A DNA stretch of 15,602 nt, taken from CAZVJA01 sp964626885 (GTDB lineage: Bacteria > Planctomycetota > Planctomycetia > Planctomycetales > Planctomycetaceae). Positions 7,460 to 14,889 of the stretch are shown one piece after another. The notes beneath the pieces were generated by a model, which did no database searches, was not told the origin of the DNA, and saw nothing but the letters and a program-made list of their open reading frames with translations. Position 1 is the stretch's first letter. The number at the start of each line of letters is the position of its first letter. A program made the translations under genes and the position numbers. The DNA lies in the NCBI GenBank assembly GCA_964626885.1, contig CAZVJA010000117.1:1-15602 (forward strand), in the 5' to 3' direction.

Positions 7460-8995
7460 ATGAACGGCATCACCCCCGGCGGCTCTGCTCCGAAACTGAA
7501 CGGAGTGCAATGGCTGATCTGCGTCATCGCCTCGATCGGCTTTGCGTTCGATATCTACGAACTGCTGATGCTGCCGTTGGTCATCCGCCCCGCGCTGATG
7601 GATCTGGGAGGCATTCAACCCGGCACCCCCGAATTCGGTATGTGGGTCGGGCGATTGTTTTATATTCCCGCCATCGCGGGGGGCATCTTCGGGTTACTCG
7701 GGGGTTACCTCACCGACCGTCTGGGCCGGAGACGCGTGTTGACCTGGAGCATCCTCCTGTATGCGTTCTCGGCTTTTTTTGCCGGGTTCTCGACGTCGCT
7801 GAACATGCTGCTCGTGCTGCGCTCTACAACATTCGTCGGCGTTTGCGTCGAGTTTGTCGCGGCGGTTGCCTGGCTCGCGGAACTCTTCAGTGATCACCGG
7901 CAGCGCGAGCGCGTCCTGGGCTACACCCAGGCGTTTTCCTCCATCGGTGGATTGCTCGTCGCATTCGCGAATTCGCTTGCCGTCGCCTATGCCGCGAAGT
8001 TTCCAGCAATCGGATTACCGGATTGGCTGTCGTTTCTCGGTGGTGAAATCAGCAATCCGCACGCGCCGTGGCGGTACACGTTGATGTCGGGGCTGATCCC
8101 CGCGATTCCCCTAATCATCATTCGCCCTTTCCTGCCGGAGTCTCCCGCGTGGCAGCAGAAGAAGTCGGCCGGCACGCTCAAACGCCCGAGCATCCGAGAG
8201 CTCTTCGCTCCGCAATTTCGCCGCACGACGATTGTAACGACCATCATGTTCGCGTGCAGCTACGGTGCGGCTTTCGGCGCGATTCAGCAGATGCCGCAAA
8301 TCGTGCCGCGCGTGGCCGAGGTGAAGGAGGCCACTCAAGGAAAGCCTGTTCCCGAACGAAAGCAGATCGAACAGGCGGCAGCGGCGAACTACACCAAAGT
8401 TCAAGAATTCGGCGGGCTTCTGGGACGCTTTCTGTTGGCTCTGCTCGCGGTTCGCATTGTGAGCCGGCGAAGTTTGCTTCGCGTGTTTCAAGGTCCGGGG
8501 CTGATCTTGATGCCGCTGATCTTTTATGCCTTTGCGACGATTGAAAATCGTACCCTCTTTTCCGTCGGCGGTTCTCCATTCACGTTGCTTCATGCCGGAA
8601 TGTTTGTGGCGGGGTTGGTGACGGTCGCACAATTCAGCTTCTGGGGGAACTATCTGCCGCGGGTCTATCCCATGCACTTGCGCGGCACCGGGGAAAGCTT
8701 CGCCGCGAACATCGGCGGACGTCTAATCGGCACTTCATTCGCCGCGATCACGGCGACACTGGCCACCGCCGGTTGGTTGTGGGGAAATGAGTTGGACACG
8801 ACAAACGCAGCGATCGAAACGGCCAAGGCTGCCAAAGACATGCCTCTGGTCGGTCAGTTAACCATCAAAGCCGGTGAACTCGCCGCCACGCAGGTGGCCT
8901 ATACCGCCGCAGGCGTCGCGCTGTTCGTGTTCCTGGTGGGGAGCATTGCCTGCTTCTGGCTGCCGGAACCTTCGGCGGAAGAACTCCCCGATTGA
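7460..8995 (+). CDS. Major facilitator superfamily transporter, divergent from its neighbour
   Basis: The 511-residue product is an inner-membrane MFS carrier. The loop 2-3 motif GGYLTDRLGRRR lies at 81-92, an acidic residue follows in TM4 (RSTTFVGVCVEF, 121-132), and FLPESPAW (224-231) closes the first half before the central cytoplasmic loop. RVYPMHLRGTGESF (401-414) is the counterpart of the P..L..R..G motif of symporters. Hydrophilic insertions occur after TM7 (about 282-313) and before the last helix (about 443-475). The architecture resembles that of the minus-strand MFS, but they are not recent duplicates. The frame is open from 7385; ATG 7460 is preferred because AAGGCGG lies 8 bases upstream. 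Substrate unknown. Confidence 0.88.
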   Translation: MNGITPGGSAPKLNGVQWLICVIASIGFAFDIYELLMLPLVIRPALMDLGGIQPGTPEFGMWVGRLFYIPAIAGGIFGLLGGYLTDRLGRRRVLTWSILLYAFSAFFAGFSTSLNMLLVLRSTTFVGVCVEFVAAVAWLAELFSDHRQRERVLGYTQAFSSIGGLLVAFANSLAVAYAAKFPAIGLPDWLSFLGGEISNPHAPWRYTLMSGLIPAIPLIIIRPFLPESPAWQQKKSAGTLKRPSIRELFAPQFRRTTIVTTIMFACSYGAAFGAIQQMPQIVPRVAEVKEATQGKPVPERKQIEQAAAANYTKVQEFGGLLGRFLLALLAVRIVSRRSLLRVFQGPGLILMPLIFYAFATIENRTLFSVGGSPFTLLHAGMFVAGLVTVAQFSFWGNYLPRVYPMHLRGTGESFAANIGGRLIGTSFAAITATLATAGWLWGNELDTTNAAIETAKAAKDMPLVGQLTIKAGELAATQVAYTAAGVALFVFLVGSIACFWLPEPSAEELPD

Positions 8996-9018
8996 CGGCA
9001 GCGTCGAACCGGGCGGTA

Positions 9019-9068
9019 GCGGCTCGGCAGGAGCCTCGCCCTCCCAAGAAAAAACCTTGGAATCACTC
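9019..9068 (-). repeat. Palindromic element, partial copy E
   Basis: On the minus strand GGGAGGGCGAGGCTCC-TGCCGAGCCGC matches the left arm of copies C and D with one change. The flank after it (CTTGGAATCAC on the plus strand) resembles the outer end of copy B. The loop and second arm are missing; the sequence departs after GAGCCGC. What remains folds as GGCTC/GAGCC. It lies 23 bases after the MFS stop codon at 8995. Confidence 0.7.
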
Positions 9069-9072
9069 CAAC

Positions 9073-9100
9073 AAAAATGCCCGTGATTTCTCACGGGCAT
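9073..9100 (-). terminator. Intrinsic terminator of the small basic protein gene
   Basis: ATGCCCGTGA (9077-9086) and TCACGGGCAT (9091-9100) form a perfect 10-base stem with a 4-base loop. Read on the minus strand, the stem is followed directly by TTTTTGTTG, a proper U-tract. It ends transcripts coming from 9239-9144. On the plus strand the tail is A/G-rich, so it would serve the MFS gene poorly, though the structure could still stabilise that 3' end. Confidence 0.85.
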
Positions 9101-9143
9101 AGGTCATTTGTTAACGCTGAAAGCTCGTCGCGGACAGCGTGCG

Positions 9144-9239
9144 CTATCCCTTCGATTTCCGCTGCTTGCGGAGTGCCTGACGGAGCTTGGCCCGCTGACG
9201 GAGCCGGCGCTTTTGCTTGTCGGTGTATTTGATCGCCAT
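9144..9239 (-). CDS. Very small, strongly basic protein (31 residues)
   Basis: ATG 9239 to TAG 9144 encodes 31 residues beginning MAIKYTDKQKRRLRQRAKLR and ending KQRKSKG. Fourteen are Lys or Arg and only one is acidic; a single amphipathic helix is likely. Reasons to believe it: AGGA and AAAGG lie 3-12 bases before the ATG, the reading frame is isolated, and a strong intrinsic terminator follows 44 bases after the stop. The gene stands alone between the MFS and DUF1501 genes. The composition suggests binding to RNA, ribosomes or DNA, like the tiny basic ribosome-associated proteins (THX or AURKAIP1/COX24-like), but I do not see either family's signature. Function unknown. Confidence 0.6.
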   Translation of the reverse strand: MAIKYTDKQKRRLRQRAKLRQALRKQRKSKG

Positions 9240-9549
9240 CGTTCCTGACCTTTCGAATCTCGCAAAATCCCCCTGAATATCGAAAGGAAGATCGTACATT
9301 CTCCCGGCCGGGAATGCCAGTGAGATGCATCCGAGGAACTGTTGAAGATTTCAGCTCCCCTCTCCTCGCCGCGGAAGAGGGGCCGGGGGTGAGGGGGATC
9401 GGCGAAATTCAAGACTTGCAAAAGTTACTGCAAATCGCCCCCTCATCCGGCGGCGCGCCCTTCTCCCGCGAGGAGAGAAGGATCTTGTCGAATCGGCACG
9501 CGGGCATGATCGACAACTCTCTCGCCGACCAACTCCGCCGCGGCCTGAC
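9240..9549. other. Gene-free spacer with dyad and repeats
   Basis: The first part is the upstream region of the small basic gene and contains a perfect 10-base palindrome, CCCGGCCGGG (9303-9312), inside CATTCT/GAATG, a possible operator. I see no convincing -35/-10 pair. The remainder is mostly the inverted repeat pair at 9355-9481. The stop of the DUF1501 gene follows at 9550. No further gene is supported. Confidence 0.6.
9355..9481. repeat. Inverted pair of a second dispersed repeat family
   Basis: The sequence at 9355-9397 (CTCCCCTCTCCTCGCCGCGG, then AGAGGGGCCGGGGGTGAGGGGG) and that at 9438-9481 (CCCCCTCATCCGGCGGCGCG, then CCCTTCTCCCGCGAGGAGAGAAGG) are inverted, imperfect copies about 40 bases apart. 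From memory they belong to the common class of palindromic repeats often mis-translated as 'LTPTLSPRRGE'-like peptides. The unit lies 69 bases past the DUF1501 stop and could fold into a large stem-loop in that transcript's 3' end. Confidence 0.6.
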
Positions 9550-10845
9550 TTACCCAAGCAGTTCCGGAATGACGTGACCATCCCGCACGATCATCACCGG
9601 ACGACCGGTGCTCGTGTGATACTCCTTCGTGTGGTCGATACCGAGCGTGTGGTAGAAGGTGGCGGCCACGTCGTCCGGCGAGAAGCCTTTCTCCGCCGGC
9701 TCCGAACCGGTCTCGTTGCTCGCCCCGTGAACCACTCCCCCCTTGATACCGCCGCCGGCCATCAGCATGCACATCGATCGCGGATAGTGATCGCGCCCGC
9801 CGCGCTGTTTGTTGATCTTCGGAGTGCGACCGAATTCGCCCGTAACAAAGATCGTGGTCGTCTTGAGCAGCCCGCGGCTTTCAAGACCGGTGAACAGGGC
9901 CGAGAGCCCATCATCCAGCGGCGGCAGCAAGTTTTTCTTCAGGCGTTCCCAGTTCTGCTGGTGCGTGTCCCAGCCGCCGAAGGAAATCGTCACGAATCGC
10001 ACCCCCGACTGAACGAGCCGACTCGCCAGCAAACAACTCATGCCGAACGGCGTCTCGCCGAACGGATTCGCGAACTCGGGCGATTCTTTACCGATGTCGA
10101 ATGCTTCGCGGGCCTTTGGAGAAATAATCATTTCGTGCGCCTGCTGGCTGAAGCGATCGAGCCCTTCCAACAGCGGATTCGTCGTTTCGTAACCGTGGAA
10201 CGTCTTATCGAGATCGCCGAGCAGATTGTTGCGTCGTTCCACCTCGGAAATCGTCAGTCCTCCTCCGAGCGAAATGCCGCGGACCGAGAAGGGCTGCCCC
10301 GCGCGAGGCACGGCTTGCGTGTTCAGCGGCGAATACTGCACGCCCATGTAACCACCCGTTTGAATCGTGTTCGGAATGCCGACGAACTGCGGCAAGTCCG
10401 GAGAGGCGGGAAGCTCCCGGCTGACGACCGCGCCGAATCCAGGATACTCCAGCGAAGGGAGCGGGCGATTGCCGGTGTTGACGTACTCGCTCCCCAGCTC
10501 GTGGGCGGCCAGTGTGTGGCTGACGCCGCGCAGGATCGTGAACTTGTCGGCACACTTGGCCAGCTTCGGCAGATATTCCGAGATCTGAATTCCAGGGACA
10601 TTCGTGTCGATCGGCTTGAATTCGCCGCGATACTCATCCGACGACTCCGGCTTCAAGTCGAACGTGTCCATGTGCGACGGCCCGCCGGCGAGATTGATGA
10701 AAATCGCGGCGTTCGCCGCCGCTGCGGCGGTCTGTCCCTCGGCCTGCAATCGCAGGTAGCCCCCCAGCGACAACGTCGCTCCAAGCGCTCCGACTTTCAG
10801 GAAATCGCGCCGCTGCATGCCGTCGCAGGTCTTGGAGATGGCCAT
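9550..10845 (-). CDS. DUF1501 protein, Tat-exported
   Basis: The 431-residue product begins with a twin-arginine signal, RRDFLKVGALGATLSLGG (12-29), so it is exported folded, probably with a cofactor or metal. The mature protein has the DUF1501 marks: FINLAGGPSHMDTFDLKPE (49-67), GGWDTHQQNW (290-299), GEFGRTPKIN (336-345) and GRDHYP (350-355). Asp and His residues in these motifs are arranged as in the alkaline phosphatase/sulfatase superfamily, to which the family has been related; its substrate is not established. Planctomycetes carry many copies, usually beside DUF1549/DUF1553 genes, as here (78 bases downstream of one). ATG 10845 has AAGGA 7 bases upstream; ATG 10860 is in frame but poorly supplied. 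Confidence 0.92.
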   Translation of the reverse strand: MAISKTCDGMQRRDFLKVGALGATLSLGGYLRLQAEGQTAAAAANAAIFINLAGGPSHMDTFDLKPESSDEYRGEFKPIDTNVPGIQISEYLPKLAKCADKFTILRGVSHTLAAHELGSEYVNTGNRPLPSLEYPGFGAVVSRELPASPDLPQFVGIPNTIQTGGYMGVQYSPLNTQAVPRAGQPFSVRGISLGGGLTISEVERRNNLLGDLDKTFHGYETTNPLLEGLDRFSQQAHEMIISPKAREAFDIGKESPEFANPFGETPFGMSCLLASRLVQSGVRFVTISFGGWDTHQQNWERLKKNLLPPLDDGLSALFTGLESRGLLKTTTIFVTGEFGRTPKINKQRGGRDHYPRSMCMLMAGGGIKGGVVHGASNETGSEPAEKGFSPDDVAATFYHTLGIDHTKEYHTSTGRPVMIVRDGHVIPELLG

Positions 10846-10852
10846 GCCGTCA

Positions 10853-10857
10853 TCCTT
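10853..10857 (-). promoter_or_regulatory. Ribosome binding site deciding the DUF1501 start
   Basis: On the minus strand AAGGA is followed by 7 bases and ATG 10845. It overlaps the codons just after the alternative ATG 10860, which has no purine-rich box at a useful distance. This favours the shorter N-terminus. Confidence 0.6.
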
Positions 10858-10874
10858 CATTCAGTGGGTAAACA

Positions 10875-10896
10875 TCCCCGTCATTCTTCCCGGGGA
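10875..10896 (-). other. Small intercistronic hairpin
   Basis: TCCCCG (10875-10880) pairs with CGGGGA (10891-10896) around a 10-base loop, between the stop of the DUF1549 gene and the DUF1501 start. No T-tract follows, so it probably does not terminate; it may adjust the expression of the second gene or stabilise the processed mRNA. Confidence 0.3.
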
Positions 10897-10923
10897 AAAT
10901 AACGATCGGAGGTTTCAATCGAA

Positions 10924-13900
10924 TCAGTGGTTCACGATGAACTCTTTCGTATTCAGCAGTGCCCACAACAGGTCGCGCACTCCTTCGATGGTGTCGGCCG
11001 ATTCATTGAGATACTGACGGGAGCGAGTGAATTCCTCGTCGCTGGGGTATCGGCTCAACGATCGCAGATACGCCTGTCGAATGAGCCGATCCGCCTCCTC
11101 GGCTGGAATTTTGATCACCGGCTTGGCCGCGACCGGCGCGGCGGCAGGCTCAGCCGCGACTTGTATCGCCTGCTTTTGCTTCGCCGGGTTGTTCTTGTTC
11201 TTCTCGGCAATCGACTTCATCAACACGTCGATTTTTTCCTGTGTTCGCCGGGCCGCTTTGACTTCGCCGTTCTCCTGTTGATTCACAACAATCTTCTTCA
11301 GTCGTTCGAGCCGCTCTTCGGCGGTCAAGGCTTTGTCGGGCTTCGCCGGCTTTGTGGGCTTCGCCGGTTGCTGTTCTTCTTTTGCGTCCGCAGCCTTTTT
11401 CTTCGCAGCCTGCTTCACCTTTTTCGGCTCGGGTGAAAACTTCTCGGCGACCTCCGTCAGCCAACCTTCCGGGTTGCTGTCGAGCATGGTGAGCACGTCG
11501 CGGTCGTTTCGGAGGTAAACCGTTTGCAGGAGCGTCGGCTCATCGGAACGATCGCAGTCGCAGTTGCTTTCGCGCGACGACCGGCCGAAGACCGAGAGTG
11601 CGTAGCCGGCTTCCTTGGGATTGAAGCGTCGGCCGGCGCCGGGCAAGGCGATCGCGCGTCCTTTGACTTCCGTGGTCTGCATCTTCGCGGCCTGCTCGTC
11701 CGAGGCCCCCGCCTGATGGATCGCGTCGTAGGCCACTTCGGCCGGCAGGCGGCGCGGAATCGCATGGCTGAAGTTTCTTTGATCGTGGCGGTTCGTCTCG
11801 TTCGGAGTCCAACTGAGCTGATACGTGCGGCTGTTCGTGATTTCGCGATGCAGCCATTTCATATCGTAGTTGTGGTCGATAAAACCTTCCGCCAGATAGT
11901 CGAGGAGTTCTCGATTGCTCGGCGGATTGGCGAGGCTTAAGTCATCGGCCGGCTCGACGATTCCCACGTGGAAATACCCTGCCCAAACCCGGTTGACGAA
12001 TGACCGCGCGAAGTAGGGGTTGTCTTTCTCGCGAAGCCAATCCATCAACGCGGTCCGCGGATCGTCATATTTGGAGAGATCGACAAAGTCTCCGCCGAGC
12101 AGCTTCGGCTGGTTGGGATTGGCCGGCAAGGGGTTCTTCTTACCTTTGCGCGCCTTCTGCGGTGGGGTTGCGGGCTTGGCCTCGGGAGCGGACGCTGGAA
12201 CTTCCGGCTTCGATTCGGAAGCCTTCGCGGATGCCTCCGTTTTCACCTCGGCATCGCTGGAAACGGCGGCAACTGCGACATCTTGTTTTGGCAGCTCGCC
12301 CGGCTTGGCAGCGATGACTGCGGTCCGTTGCTCCGCTTTGGCTGCCTTTTTGCGGGCTTTTTTGCCTCCCTTCGCAGGAGCGTCCATATCGGCCTTTCGC
12401 GGTTTCGCGACAAACACTTCGGAAAATGGAATGGTCTTCCCTTCCTTCAACAGCCGCGGAAACTCTTTGCGAAGGTCGTTCCCCTTCTTTCCGTCGACAC
12501 CGAGTTCCTTCACGAGTTCGGCATTCACCTTGCGCAACTCCGGACTCGTGCCGTAAGAAACTCGTTGGAAGAACTGCGTAAAACTCTTGTAATCGTCCTG
12601 CGTCCATTGGTCGAACGGATGCTTGTGGCATTCGGCACACTGAATGCGGATGCCGAGGAACGTATGCGCGAAGCTGAGCGCCTTCTGCGCCGGCTGCTGA
12701 ACCGTGCGCCGCGCCCAGAAGTGCGTCAGCGAATCCTGGTCGGCAAAGCTCATCTCGCTGCCAGGACGGTACAGGTCGCTCAATTCCTTCACGTAGTCGA
12801 TGTAAGGCTGATCCGGCTTGCGACTCGTGGCCAGCACGATTCCCGCCACAAGTTCGTCGTAGGGAGTGTTGTTCTCGACTCGCTTATAGATCCAGTCGTA
12901 CCAATCCTGCGAGGCCTGCGGCCGTTGCGGCGTGACGTTCACCAGCGCGTCGTCGTTATTCCCCGTAATGTCGCACAGACGCGTCGTCCACCAGGCGATG
13001 TAGGTCGGACGCTCGAGCAGCTCATCGATCTTCTTCGTTCGTTTGTCGGCCGAAGTGTCCGCCAGAAACGCCTCGACTTCGCTCGCGGTCGGCAATGAAC
13101 CGGTGATGTCGAGACTGACGCGCCGCAGGAATTCGGCATCGGTGCATAAACCCGACGGCACAACTCCCAGCTTACGAAGCTTGTTGACCACGAGCTTGTC
13201 GATTTCCGTCGGCGCGGCGACTTCCGGATACTTCGCGGCTATCTGGCTGTTGACCGGCCGCAACACCGGAACAGGGACAACCGCATTGTCGTAAAAGACG
13301 ACGACATGCGTATCTCCCTCGTCCCCCGCGGTCACGACGCCGTTCCCGTTAATCGTGGCGATCTGCTCATCGTTCGACTGGAACCGGCAGAGCGAGGTAA
13401 CATCCTCGCGAGTGCCGTCGGTCCAGACCGCAACGGCACGCAGCGGCACGGTCTTCCCTTTTTCAACCTGCACAATTTCCGAAGGGGTGACTTCCACCCG
13501 CTCCAGTTCCCCCTGTCCTTTCTCGACCCCCTTCGCGCCGCCGGCGATCCACTTCAAGAGGACGGTATATTCCCAGCCGCCGACCTCCATTCGCTTCCCC
13601 CCTTTGTGGGGCATCGCGAGCGTCGGCTTTTCGAGCATCAGACTTTCGGCGGGGGATTCGACATCGGCTCGGGGCTCTTCCCCCTTGGTCAGATTCTCGT
13701 GATCCATTTTGAAGTCGTAGCCGAACAGCGAGAGCCGGAAGCCCCCCTGTCCTTGAAACGACCCGTGGCAGGCGCGGCCGTTACAGCCGAGCTTTCCCAT
13801 CAGCGGCACGACGTGCCGGCGAAAGACCGGAACTTCCTGGGATTCTTTCGCGATGATTCGTTCGCCAATCGGCGGAAGTGTTTTCTCCGCGGGCGCCGGG

Positions 13901-13965
13901 TCGGCCCCCAATCCGATGGCGGTGCATCCCAGCACGATCGCCGTCAACATCGATCCTCTGACCAT
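10924..13965 (-). CDS. DUF1549/DUF1553 cytochrome-like exported protein with Big2 domain
   Basis: The 1013-residue product has a signal peptide (1-20) and then several domains. A haem-like site CNGRACH (61-67) sits in KLGCNGRACHGSFQGQGGFRLSLFGYD, a CX4CH form seen in this family. A bacterial Ig-like Big2 domain covers 156-235. DUF1549 covers about 255-470 and includes IQCAECHKHPFDQW with a normal CxxCH (443-447). DUF1553 starts near 634 (DDPRTALMDWL) and continues to about 840, resuming at 957-1013. Two Lys/Ala/Pro-rich stretches (about 528-612 and 846-955) interrupt the folded parts. The protein probably acts in the periplasm; its substrate is not known. It is co-transcribed with the DUF1501 gene downstream. 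ATG 13965 was chosen for its GAGGAG site; ATG 13989 is in frame but unsupported. Confidence 0.92.
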   Translation of the reverse strand: MVRGSMLTAIVLGCTAIGLGADPAPAEKTLPPIGERIIAKESQEVPVFRRHVVPLMGKLGCNGRACHGSFQGQGGFRLSLFGYDFKMDHENLTKGEEPRADVESPAESLMLEKPTLAMPHKGGKRMEVGGWEYTVLLKWIAGGAKGVEKGQGELERVEVTPSEIVQVEKGKTVPLRAVAVWTDGTREDVTSLCRFQSNDEQIATINGNGVVTAGDEGDTHVVVFYDNAVVPVPVLRPVNSQIAAKYPEVAAPTEIDKLVVNKLRKLGVVPSGLCTDAEFLRRVSLDITGSLPTASEVEAFLADTSADKRTKKIDELLERPTYIAWWTTRLCDITGNNDDALVNVTPQRPQASQDWYDWIYKRVENNTPYDELVAGIVLATSRKPDQPYIDYVKELSDLYRPGSEMSFADQDSLTHFWARRTVQQPAQKALSFAHTFLGIRIQCAECHKHPFDQWTQDDYKSFTQFFQRVSYGTSPELRKVNAELVKELGVDGKKGNDLRKEFPRLLKEGKTIPFSEVFVAKPRKADMDAPAKGGKKARKKAAKAEQRTAVIAAKPGELPKQDVAVAAVSSDAEVKTEASAKASESKPEVPASAPEAKPATPPQKARKGKKNPLPANPNQPKLLGGDFVDLSKYDDPRTALMDWLREKDNPYFARSFVNRVWAGYFHVGIVEPADDLSLANPPSNRELLDYLAEGFIDHNYDMKWLHREITNSRTYQLSWTPNETNRHDQRNFSHAIPRRLPAEVAYDAIHQAGASDEQAAKMQTTEVKGRAIALPGAGRRFNPKEAGYALSVFGRSSRESNCDCDRSDEPTLLQTVYLRNDRDVLTMLDSNPEGWLTEVAEKFSPEPKKVKQAAKKKAADAKEEQQPAKPTKPAKPDKALTAEERLERLKKIVVNQQENGEVKAARRTQEKIDVLMKSIAEKNKNNPAKQKQAIQVAAEPAAAPVAAKPVIKIPAEEADRLIRQAYLRSLSRYPSDEEFTRSRQYLNESADTIEGVRDLLWALLNTKEFIVNH

Positions 13966-13971
13966 TCCCCG

Positions 13972-13977
13972 CTCCTC
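13972..13977 (-). promoter_or_regulatory. Strong ribosome binding site deciding the DUF1549 start
   Basis: The minus strand reads GAGGAG followed by 6 bases and ATG 13965. The in-frame ATG at 13989 lies upstream of this site and has none of its own. The shorter start also gives a normal signal peptide. Confidence 0.7.
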
Positions 13978-14026
13978 GATACTTCTCATGTGACGAGGTT
14001 TGTCTCGCTCTATCGTTTAACCAGAA

Positions 14027-14161
14027 GTGGTTTCATAACTGGGGAGGGCGAGGCTCCCGCCGAGCCGCTGCGTTCGAAAGTCTCTCGTTGTGGCGGCTCC
14101 GCGGACCACCCTAACAGGCGGTGCCCCGTCGCCCTCCCAAATACGGATGTTTGAAACTACC
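14027..14161 (+). repeat. Dispersed palindromic element, copy C (with internal insertion)
   Basis: The ends GTGGTTTCATAAC (14027-14039) and GTTTGAAACTACC (14149-14161) are imperfect inverted repeats related to copy A. The left arm, loop and start of the right arm are nearly identical to copy B. The right arm is interrupted by roughly 20-25 extra bases around CCACCCTAACAGGCGGTGCC, making this the longest copy. It begins 11 bases past the coiled-coil gene's stop codon and occupies most of the spacer before the DUF1549 gene, in the opposite orientation to transcription. Confidence 0.85.
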
Positions 14162-14172
14162 TTATAGGAAAA

Positions 14173-14886
14173 CTACTTCTCGTCGCCGGACGTCAGACCA
14201 GCCTTATTCTTGGCGGCTTTCCTGGCCTGCTTGACGGTATCTTTTCGCGGCTTTCCGCCGGTGGCGGAGCCGCTCTCCAACCCTTGTTTTATCCGGTCAA
14301 TTTCGCTTTGCAACGACTTTTCCCGGTCCGATTCCAATTGCTGCAGCAGGTTTTCTACCTTTCCAAGCCGTTGCGTGAGCTGCGTCTTTTCGCTTTTCAG
14401 CTCGTTGATGCGCACTTCCTGCCGCTCGCGCACCAGTTTCCTCAACTCATCTTCGAGCATGGGATCGTCCGACATTGTCATCCGGGCCGCGAGAAGCTTG
14501 ATCCGCGAGTCGAGTTTCCAGCCGGCCAGGGCGAGTTCGTACTTCGCGGGTGAAGTTCTTTCGATCCGCACCAGACGCTGCCGGGCCTGATTCAATTGCC
14601 GCAGCGCCTTGTGAAATTCCTTGGTATTCATCTGCTTCAGGTTGGCCAGCAGATCGGCCAACTCCGGATGATGTTCCCGGGCAAAGGCCAGCGTCTCTGC
14701 TTCTGAAAACTCAGCCGCCGCGCCGGGTTTCTCCCCGGAGGCGGCAGCGGGATTCAACATCGACTTTGCAGCCGCGCGGCTCTGCTTCTTGCTGTTCTCA
14801 TCCGCCCCCTTCGGCTCGGCGGATCGCGCAAACGAACTGACGGAAAACACCGCCAGCATCACCACGCAAAATAAAACCCGGTTCAT
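14173..14886 (-). CDS. Exported coiled-coil protein, function unknown
   Basis: The 237-residue product has a signal peptide (MNRVLFCVVMLAVFSVSSFA, cleavage about residue 22-23), a low-complexity Ala/Lys-rich stretch to about 60, and a helical domain 61-140 (TLAFAREHHPELADLLANLK, then YELALAGWKLDSRIKLLAAR). A coiled coil follows (about 141-203, e.g. ELRKLVRERQEVRINELKSE), then a basic tail. I recognise no named family. The helical, charged make-up recalls periplasmic sensors or chaperones of the Spy/CpxP kind, but the LTxxQ motif is absent. Only 3 bases separate it from the anti-sigma-like gene before it, and its GGTGGAG site lies within that gene's end, so the two are translated from one mRNA and probably act together. 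Confidence 0.78.
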   Translation of the reverse strand: MNRVLFCVVMLAVFSVSSFARSAEPKGADENSKKQSRAAAKSMLNPAAASGEKPGAAAEFSEAETLAFAREHHPELADLLANLKQMNTKEFHKALRQLNQARQRLVRIERTSPAKYELALAGWKLDSRIKLLAARMTMSDDPMLEDELRKLVRERQEVRINELKSEKTQLTQRLGKVENLLQQLESDREKSLQSEIDRIKQGLESGSATGGKPRKDTVKQARKAAKNKAGLTSGDEK

Positions 14887-14889
14887 ACG

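Noticed and set aside
479..9549. Possible CRISPR arrays among the repeats
   Set aside because: No set of short direct repeats with regular unique spacers exists; the repeated sequences are dispersed palindromes tens to thousands of bases apart.
9574..10902. A 442-codon open frame on the plus strand opposite the DUF1501 gene
   Set aside because: It is an antisense shadow of a clearly recognised coding sequence, is Arg-rich with no domain or signal, and owes its length to high G/C content at codon third positions of the real gene.
12283..14154. Two long plus-strand frames (271 and 282 codons) opposite the DUF1549 gene
   Set aside because: They are antisense to the recognised gene, contain no motifs, and the second runs into repeat copy C, giving the artefactual peptide GEGEAPAEP.
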